Assembly: GCA_918797485.1 (NCBI GenBank)
Contig: CAKKNE010000002.1
Span: 1,764,501 to 1,828,500 of the forward strand
DNA length: 64,000 nt
Reading direction: 5' to 3'
DNA from: Pelagomonas calceolata
Taxonomy: Eukaryota; Sar; Pelagophyceae; Pelagomonadales; Pelagomonadaceae
Part shown: in pieces, positions 8,376 to 14,376 of the stretch
Numbering within the stretch: the stretch's first letter is position 1
How the letters are laid out: every line of letters starts with the position of its first letter
The notes under the pieces: generated by a model
What the model was told of the DNA's origin: nothing
Databases searched by the model: none
What the model saw: the letters and a program-made list of their open reading frames with translations, nothing else
Translations under genes and position numbers: made by a program

Positions 8376-10379
8376 ATGGCCACAACACAACAGAAACACA
8401 ACCAAGAGCACCAGCTCCAGTGCGAGCGCGACTCAAAACGATGGGCCGCCTGGATCAACAGCCGCCTGCGCAAGGCTATTAAGCGCGGCGACCTCGCACC
8501 CTTGGAAGGAGCAGACTTCGCGGAGCGACTGCGGAGCGGCGTCGTCTTGTGGCGGCTGCTCGGCACGTGCGCCGACGATTTGCCGCAGACGCCGCGCGGG
8601 CTCCGCCTGACGCGGCCGCTGTCGCGGATCGAGTGTTTGGACAACTTGGCGTTTGTGTTCAAGGCACTCGACAGGATAGGAGTGGACCACACGGGCATCG
8701 GGCCGCTCGACGTCGCCGACGCTAGGTTGGAGCTAGTACTGGGTTTAGTGTGGAGCCTGATGGCCCACGTCGCTTCGAGAGAACGGGACAACGTCTTCAA
8801 GTGGGCCGCCATCACGCACGCGAAGGCTGATGTCGTTGTACCACATACAATAAGGAAGATCGACGCGGCCGCGTCCGACGCCTTACCGGCTTCAAATGAT
8901 GCAAGACGGGACCTCGCGGACGCACTCACGTACGCGGAGCGACGCTTCGGCGTGGCGCCCCTCTTCGACGCCGACGAGCCCTCTGTGGATGAGCGGTGCG
9001 TCGTGGCCTACCTCGCGGAATTGAGAAGGAAGGTCATCGACCCCTCGCCGCCGCCCTCTCCCATTAAACAACGGGAGGCGCCCTGGCTCGCGACCTTAAA
9101 GGCGTGGCGCGACCGCGCAGCATCAAAGACAAACGGCGAGGGCCGCGCCTGGGCGGCAGCTTTACATGACGCGCTCGACTTGTGCGACGCCCCTCCTTCC
9201 AAAGCTTGGGACGCGTTAAGGGCGGACGCCGACACATTATCGAGGCGAAGCGCGGCGGAGGATGATAGTGAGGCGGCCGCGCTCGCCGCCGGGAAAGCGA
9301 TGGGCGCGGCCGAGGGCCGCGCCGAGGCACGAGCGGCACAAGCTGTCTCCAGAGCCATCGAGGGCAAGGAGGCCGCCGCGGCGCGCATGAACGTGCAGGC
9401 GCGCGCGGCGCTCAAGGCCGCGACAAAAGCGGACGCCGCGGCGGCGGCTGTTGTCGCCGAGGCCGCGGCGAGGCTACAAGACGTCGAAGAGAAGCGCCGC
9501 GCGGCCTTCGAGGAGGGGTGCCGGACGGCCCTGAAAGATGCCGCCGCCACGAACGCTTCGACAATAGTCGACGCGGACGCCACGCTCGCCGCGGCGACGG
9601 CGGCGACGGCGCACGCTGTCGCAAAGGCGCGACAAGACGCCGACGCCCAGCACGCGGCGGCCAAGCGCAGCGCCATCGAAGAGCAGGTCAAGCGCCTCGG
9701 CGAGCGCCACGGTCATGCGATTAGAGCCCTGCAGGAGCACGCCGAGGCCGCCATCGTCGAAGCTCAAGCCGCGGCGAAGACTGAAACCGTCATCGAGGCG
9801 CAGATTGACAATCTACAAGCGGCCTTCGACCCGGAGACGGCCTTCCAAGCATTGAGTGCGACGCTCGAGTTCGTCAGGGGCCACGCCGTGTCGCTGCATA
9901 GACGGGACGCGGGCAAACTTATTAGAGCGGTCGACGCGGCCTACGACCGGGATCAGAGACTAGCGCTCGTCAAGAAGGCGCATTTAAAAATCAAGGAGGT
10001 CGTGGTCCGGTTGACGCGGACGGAATTTCAGAGAGAGGCGCGGTGGACGCCGCGGCCCTCCGACGACGAGCTTGCGCGTTTGATCGAGCCCCACGAGCGA
10101 GCTCTATTATTATCACATCTGCGGAATTTTGTGGTGGCCTTTGATAACATGCCGGCGGCGGAGCGGCAGACGCTGTCGACGATGCGCGAGGTCGTCGTGA
10201 ATTTAGATTGGCTCTGCGCGCTGGCGAAGCTGGGCGTCGCAAGCGACCGGCGGCGGCGCTCGTCGCAAGGGTCGCCGTCCGCGGCTCCTCCCGACGCTTC
10301 TCCTCGGCGGCGTGCCGATTGGGCTGCGACGCCGCCGCGGCCGCCGATGCCCCTGGCGCTGTCGGCGGACGAGCGGTAA
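8376..10379 (+). CDS. Calponin-homology domain protein with long coiled coil
   Basis: A 667-residue protein. Residues about 20-125 form a CH domain (WINSRLRKAIKRGDL, DFAERLRSGVVLWRLLG, NLAFVFKALDRIGV). Residues about 140-225 contain a second, shorter CH-like unit ending ALTYAERRFGVAPLFDADE then YLAELRRKV, the pattern of the second CH in alpha-actinin and fimbrin. Residues about 300-490 are an Ala/Arg/Glu-rich coiled coil, and the end is a basic Pro/Ser tail. It is likely an actin-binding or cytoskeletal linker. The stop codon is embedded in GCG|GTAAGT, a perfect splice donor, so the true gene may continue through an intron beyond 10375; I cannot identify the next exon. Confidence 0.75.
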   Translation: MATTQQKHNQEHQLQCERDSKRWAAWINSRLRKAIKRGDLAPLEGADFAERLRSGVVLWRLLGTCADDLPQTPRGLRLTRPLSRIECLDNLAFVFKALDRIGVDHTGIGPLDVADARLELVLGLVWSLMAHVASRERDNVFKWAAITHAKADVVVPHTIRKIDAAASDALPASNDARRDLADALTYAERRFGVAPLFDADEPSVDERCVVAYLAELRRKVIDPSPPPSPIKQREAPWLATLKAWRDRAASKTNGEGRAWAAALHDALDLCDAPPSKAWDALRADADTLSRRSAAEDDSEAAALAAGKAMGAAEGRAEARAAQAVSRAIEGKEAAAARMNVQARAALKAATKADAAAAAVVAEAAARLQDVEEKRRAAFEEGCRTALKDAAATNASTIVDADATLAAATAATAHAVAKARQDADAQHAAAKRSAIEEQVKRLGERHGHAIRALQEHAEAAIVEAQAAAKTETVIEAQIDNLQAAFDPETAFQALSATLEFVRGHAVSLHRRDAGKLIRAVDAAYDRDQRLALVKKAHLKIKEVVVRLTRTEFQREARWTPRPSDDELARLIEPHERALLLSHLRNFVVAFDNMPAAERQTLSTMREVVVNLDWLCALAKLGVASDRRRRSSQGSPSAAPPDASPRRRADWAATPPRPPMPLALSADER

Positions 10380-11516
10380 GTTTCTGTTTGTTGTTGTTCT
10401 TTTTCTTCGGTGCTTTGCGATTTGTGGTGCTCCCGTCGCGTTCGTCCGCGAGTGTCGGAGGTGTCTTGCGATCGCTCGGAGGCGTCGAGGACGGTTCCAT
10501 GGACGGGTCTTGTGTTTGCCTTGCGTCCTTTCGTGGGCCGCCTTGCGCATAACTTGCCTGAGGAGAGCGCTCTATGGGGCTTTTGTTGTCTCGTAAGCGC
10601 GACGTCATCGACGAGAGTACTTGCTTGGCGTTTCAAATAGCCTTCATAAACGTGACAAGTCGACTTCGCAAGCAATCGTTGATAACGCTTACTCTACAAA
10701 TAGTTACACAGAGCACTGTCATCTCCCCGGCGGGACCGTCGCCGACCAACGGCCCACGTTCCGCCCCCCTCAGTTTTGCGCTTTTGGATGTAAGTGCTAT
10801 GTTAATAATATGAGTGCACCATGCACCAGCCCGACTCGCGGCGATGGCGTGCTGATTTATGACTCCGAGATTCGCGGACGGGCCACGGACGCGAGCAGCC
10901 AAGGGGCCCTACTCACGACGAAGCGCCACCAGAGGCCTCCAGCTCCCCGTAAAGAAGCTCCCCCGACGCGTGCGTGGCGTTTGGACGAAAAACCTCGGGT
11001 CAGGCCGGTTGCTTCAGGCCAAAGACTTCACCCAGCCATCGCTGTCAAAACAGCTCGATTTAGGCACCGCGCAGCGTACCACCGACAGACACACTTCGCC
11101 ATCTTGCCGTCTGACACGGGGCCTTGGCCGCTGCCAGATTGTTTCGCAGCGCTGCGCCCCTCCGCGCGCGCAAACACAAAAGCAACCACACTCGCTGAAG
11201 AGTTGCCGCAGCGATGCAACGCCGCGCGCGCGCGCCCCACACATCGCCCGCGCGCGCTGCGGCAACGCCGCGGCGCGCGCTGCGGCAAGCAAAAGCGCGT
11301 AAACCCACAACTTCACCACGAGCGCTTCAACCGACTCACACGACAAAACCGCGCAGGCCCTCTTCCGCACGAAGCAGGGCAACCACGTCCAAGCTGAGAC
11401 GATAGCACCACATCCTACACCGCGCGCGGGAGTACCACGGTACTCTCTGAGAAGCAGCGCCAAGACCCGGACCACGGTAATTCGTGCGGCGGGGAGCGTG
11501 TAGTTTATCAACAACG
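10380..11516. other. 1.1-kb region without a convincing gene
   Basis: Composition shifts from AT-richer (10380-10860) to a stretch full of GCGCGC and CGCTGCGGCAA repeats (11150-11300). A 258-codon frame at 10621-11397 has no domain and a random-looking composition. Part of this could be 3' sequence of the calponin-homology gene (intron plus last exon) and the promoter of the symporter. Confidence 0.4.
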
Positions 11517-14263
11517 ATGATTCATCGTTTGTTACAAGAGGAGCGGCCCTACGACATCCCCGTCGATGCGGCCTATGGCGTGCTGTTCGGCGTGCTCGGA
11601 GCGACGTTCCTCCTCACGGTCGCCGGTTTGTTCATGAAGAAGGGTTCTGGACTAGCAGGTGTCCTGCGGCCGACCGACGACTTCCTGTCGGCGCGGAACC
11701 GCTACAAGTGGCCTACTTTGGCTTTGTCGTTCTTCGCGTCGGGCATGGGCGCGTGGGTCATCTACGGCTCTCCGGAAATGGGCGCGATTCGCACTACCAG
11801 CTGGTGGGGCGTCCTCGGCTACTCTTCCGCCTCGGCGGCGGGCGGCTGGGTGCTCATGTGGCTCGGGCCCGTCGTGAAGCGCAAGGTTGGGGAAGACCAG
11901 GGGTTTTCGGCCGTCGACTTTGCGTTGAAGCGCTATGGTCGACTCATGCAGTTGCTCGTGATGGGCGTCTCGACCTTCTACATGTTCATCTATGTCGTGG
12001 CGGAACTGACGACGATCGCGAACGTGTATGCTACCTTTGTTGGTAAGAGTACGGTCGGGACCGACTCGGAGCATTACACGACCAAGATCAGTAGCATAGT
12101 GGTCATCTTCACCTGGGCTTACACGGCGCTAGCGGGTTTACCGGCGTCGATCCTCACGGACAAGTTCCAGGGCGTGACCATTTCTATTTTCGTCATCATG
12201 CTCCTCATTGCGACGACGACGCTCAAGTCGAACGAGGTACCGGCGCGGCGTCCCTATTCAATATTTATGGGAAGGGGGTGTAGCTCAGTGGCAGAGCGTC
12301 CGCTTTGCATGCGGAAAGCCCAGGGTTCAAACCCCTGCTCCTCCAAATCCCTTTATACACAAAAAACAACTCCGTGGCGCAATGGATAGCGTATCAGACT
12401 TCGAATCTGGGGGTTGCGGGTTCGAGTCCCGTCGGAGTTGTTTTGTATCATCGCTGTGACTGATCGCGCGGCGGCCGTTCAGTATCCGTGGCCGAGTTGG
12501 TCTTTCGTCGTTTGACGAGCCAAAAAGGCGTTGGATTTAAGCCCCAATCTCTTCGGAGGCGTGGGTTCGAACCCCACCGGATGCACATGAACGCCGTCGA
12601 CGCGATACCGGACGGACTGGAAATCTGAAGGCTACGGGTTCGACTCCCGTGTCGGTCTACCGCGGTTTGGACTTGTGATAGTGTGGCCGAGTGGTTAAGG
12701 CGGTAGACTTGAAATCTACTCCCGCAAGGGTCGCAGGATCGATTCTTTGACCAAGATCGATGCGCGTTCGAACCCTGTCACTATCGCACACGTTGATGAT
12801 GTGGCCGAGTGGTCTAAGCTCTTCTGAGCGACCAGAGGCGCTGGTTTTAGGCACCAGTCTTCGGGCGTGGGTTCGAACCCCACCATCATCACTTGAGTTC
12901 CATTCCGCCCATTTGTATCCGTGGCCGAGTTGGTCTAAGGCGTTGGATTTAAGCCCCAATCTCTTCGGAGGCGTGGGTTCGAACCCCACCGGATGCATTT
13001 GGACCGATTGGCGCAACGGCAGCGCGTCAGATTCCAGTCCTGAAGGTTACGTGTTCGAATCACGTATCGGTCACACTTTATCGTGTCGTATCCGTGGCCG
13101 AGTTGGTCTAAGGCGTTGGATTTAAGCCCCAATCTCTTCGGAGGCGTGGGTTCGAACCCCACCGGATGCACACGAACCGCGTGGCGCAATGGATAGCGCA
13201 TCAGACTTCTAATCTGGGGGTTGCGGGTTCGAGTCCCGCCGTGGTTAGCTCGCTAGACCGGTACATCTCCACACAGGTCTCGCAGAAGCAGTTAGACAAC
13301 GCGTCGGGCTGGTTCTCGGAAGGCTTCGAAGCCTTGGTGACGCTCTGGATCGCGATCATCTCCGCCGAGTTGTTTAATCAAGGCGCGTGGCAGCGGGTTT
13401 TTGCCGCCAAGACCGACCGCGACATGCGCATCGGCTTCGGCGTGGGCGGCTTCATGATCTTCCTGCTCATGCTGTTCTTTGGCATCATGGGCATGATCGC
13501 CTATGCGAGAGATCGGGAAAGTTACGATAACTTCATGAAGCTCGGGTACTTGTCGATCTTTGATTTGATCCGCAATTTGCCGCAGTTCTGGCATTATGTT
13601 ACTCTCATATTGTTGACGACCTTAGCGGCGTCGTCCATTGATACGCTCCAGAACGCTTTGGCTTCGGTCCTGTCGCACGACTTGATCAAGCACAAGCTCT
13701 CGCCGAACTGGTCTCGACTCGTCGTGATTGCTTTGAATATCGGCGCGGTCATCATGGCTAATAGACGCTACGAGGTCGTTCCCTTATTCTTAGTTGCTGA
13801 TTTAGTATGTGCGACGTGCGTCTTCCCCCTGTTCCTGGGGATCAGGACCGAAGACTGGGAGATTGGATCCATCAAAATCCCGGCGCCGACGGAGCTAGGA
13901 GCCTTCTTAGGAGCCATCAGCGCCATGGTCGCCGTCATTATTAATGGTGAAGTGAACAATGTCAACAAGGCCATCAACCCCTACACGGGCAAGGTCTACG
14001 ACCGCTCGGCTCTCGCCTACTTCTGGCTCATCCAGAACCCGACCGAGGAGTGCGCGTTGTGTGGTACGAAGACCATGGTGACCTTTATCATCGTGCCCCT
14101 CGTTGGGTTGTTTTTTACGTTCTTCTGGTCTTGTCTAGATGTGCTCGTCAGTGGCAAGTACGCGCGCAAGCCCTTCTGCTTCATTCCCCGGTTGGATGAT
14201 GTGGATGAGGAGGTGCCCCTCGTCAAGGATGATGAAAAGAAGGACGAGCCGCTCGAGGCCTAG
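11517..14263 (+). CDS. Sodium/solute symporter (SSS family, DUR3-like) hosting tRNA array in intron
   Basis: Exon 1 is 11517-12236 and exon 2 is 13277-14263, joined in phase 0 across a 1,040-base GT-AG intron (GAG|GTACCG ... CCACACAG|GTC) to give 568 residues. A second in-phase acceptor lies 9 bases downstream. The protein has a dozen or more hydrophobic spans; AVDFALKRYGRLMQLL, TALAGLPASILTDKFQG and LWIAIISAELFNQGAWQRV are typical of the SSS family and closest in feel to urea/polyamine permeases of the DUR3 type. The tail is acidic and Lys-rich. The split falls in the loop after the DKFQG span, and both halves are needed. Substrate is inferred only. An in-frame ATG at 11484 would add 11 residues. 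Confidence 0.85.
12274..12345 (+). tRNA. tRNA-Ala(TGC)
   Basis: Cloverleaf with D-arm GCTCAGTGGCAGAGC, anticodon stem TCCGC/GCGGA around loop TTTGCAT, and T-arm CAGGG TTCAAAC CCCTG. The acceptor has a T-T mismatch and one wobble pair. No insert. First tRNA of the intronic array, 37 bases after the splice donor. Confidence 0.92.
12368..12440 (+). tRNA. tRNA-Arg(TCG)
   Basis: Acceptor AACTCCG/CGGAGTT, anticodon loop CTTCGAA, T-arm GCGGG TTCGAGT CCCGT. No insert. It is the only array member followed by a TTTT run. Confidence 0.93.
12482..12585 (+). tRNA. tRNA-Leu(TAA) with 21-base D-loop insert
   Basis: Identical to the two Leu(TAA) genes at 12915 and 13088 except for 21 extra bases at 12504-12524, in the D-loop between GGTCT and AAGGC. 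The exon TTGG before the insert pairs with CCAA near its end. TCT and AAA form 3-base bulges around that 4-bp helix, and TTCGTC/GACGAG closes a GTTT loop, giving a bulge-helix-bulge. Removing the insert restores the sequence of the sister genes exactly. Confidence 0.88.
12504..12524 (+). other. putative ectopic tRNA intron (D-loop), Leu(TAA)
   Basis: 21 bases absent from two sister genes in the same array. The exact junctions are set by requiring the sister sequence. The canonical anticodon-loop intron is absent. Confidence 0.65.
12589..12658 (+). pseudogene. degenerate tRNA-like sequence (good 3' half only)
   Basis: The T-arm ACGGG TTCGACT CCCGT and 3' acceptor strand GTCGGTC are clear. The anticodon arm is CGGA/TCTG with loop CTGGAAA (would read GGA). 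The 5' strand GAACGCC pairs at only five of seven positions and no proper D-arm is present. The 3' half resembles the Trp gene at 13002. It is either a decayed tRNA or half of an unusual one. Confidence 0.5.
12677..12786 (+). tRNA. tRNA-Ser(TGA) with 29-base T-arm insert
   Basis: Acceptor GATAGTG/CACTATC, anticodon loop CTTGAAA in stem GTAGA/TCTAC, and a long variable arm TCCC GCAA GGG. The T-stem GCAGG is separated from TTCGAACCCTG by 29 bases (12738-12766, or shifted by one). Inside, two ATCGAT blocks and CTT/AAG pair as a hairpin. Exon CGC can pair with intron GCG, leaving 3-base bulges AGG and CGT. Removal gives a normal 81-base tRNA-Ser. Confidence 0.85.
12738..12766 (+). other. putative ectopic tRNA intron (T-arm), Ser(TGA)
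   Basis: 29-base insert at the junction of T-stem and T-loop. It is hairpin-forming, with a central helix of only 3 bp, weaker than the Leu cases. Confidence 0.55.
12795..12891 (+). tRNA. tRNA-Leu(TAG) with 19-base D-loop insert
   Basis: Acceptor GATGATG/CATCATC, anticodon stem CTGGT/ACCAG with loop TTTAGGC, T-arm GTGGG TTCGAAC CCCAC. About 19 extra bases lie in the D-loop after GGTCTA, at the same place and register as in the Leu(TAA) gene at 12482. Exon TGGT pairs with insert ACCA, bulges CTA and GAG flank it, and GCTC TTCT GAGC forms the inner hairpin. Confidence 0.87.
12817..12835 (+). other. putative ectopic tRNA intron (D-loop), Leu(TAG)
   Basis: Removal yields GGTCTAAGGC, the same mature D-loop end as the Leu(TAA) genes. 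Junctions are ambiguous by up to two bases because insert and exon both begin AG. Confidence 0.62.
12915..12997 (+). tRNA. tRNA-Leu(TAA), uninterrupted copy 1
   Basis: 83 bases; acceptor GTATCCG/CGGATGC, anticodon loop TTTAAGC, variable arm TCTCTTCGGAGG, T-arm GTGGG TTCGAAC CCCAC. It serves as an internal control for the interrupted copy at 12482. Confidence 0.94.
13002..13073 (+). tRNA. tRNA-Trp(CCA)
   Basis: Acceptor GACCGAT/ATCGGTC, anticodon loop TTCCAGT, T-arm ACGTG TTCGAAT CACGT. It starts only 4 bases after the previous tRNA ends. Confidence 0.93.
13088..13170 (+). tRNA. tRNA-Leu(TAA), uninterrupted copy 2
   Basis: Identical to 12915-12997 over 83 bases, implying recent duplication within the array. 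Confidence 0.94.
13175..13247 (+). tRNA. tRNA-Arg(TCT)
   Basis: Acceptor AACCGCG/CGTGGTT, anticodon loop CTTCTAA, T-arm GCGGG TTCGAGT CCCGC. Last member of the array, 29 bases before the splice acceptor. Closely similar to the Arg(TCG) gene at 12368. Confidence 0.93.
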
Positions 14264-14376
14264 TGCCTCCCTTCGCGACGAAGGGACACTACCCACCTTT
14301 TGTCGTGTTGTTTCCCCTCCCCTCCCCCGGCGTCGACCCAACGGGGTCCGCTAACACGTTTACGTTTATACATTCA

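Noticed and set aside
10621-11397. 258-codon plus frame between the calponin-homology and symporter genes
   Set aside because: No domain, mixed composition and no supporting start context; it lies in repeat-containing GC-rich sequence.
12589-12786. Permuted tRNA (3' half preceding 5' half)
   Set aside because: No matching 5' half follows the tRNA-like 3' half within the short gap before the Ser gene, so permutation is not supported.
13166-13276. Reading through the tRNA array as an N-terminal extension of the second symporter half
   Set aside because: That frame translates tRNA-Leu and tRNA-Arg sequence; the GT-AG intron with matching phase explains the gene better.
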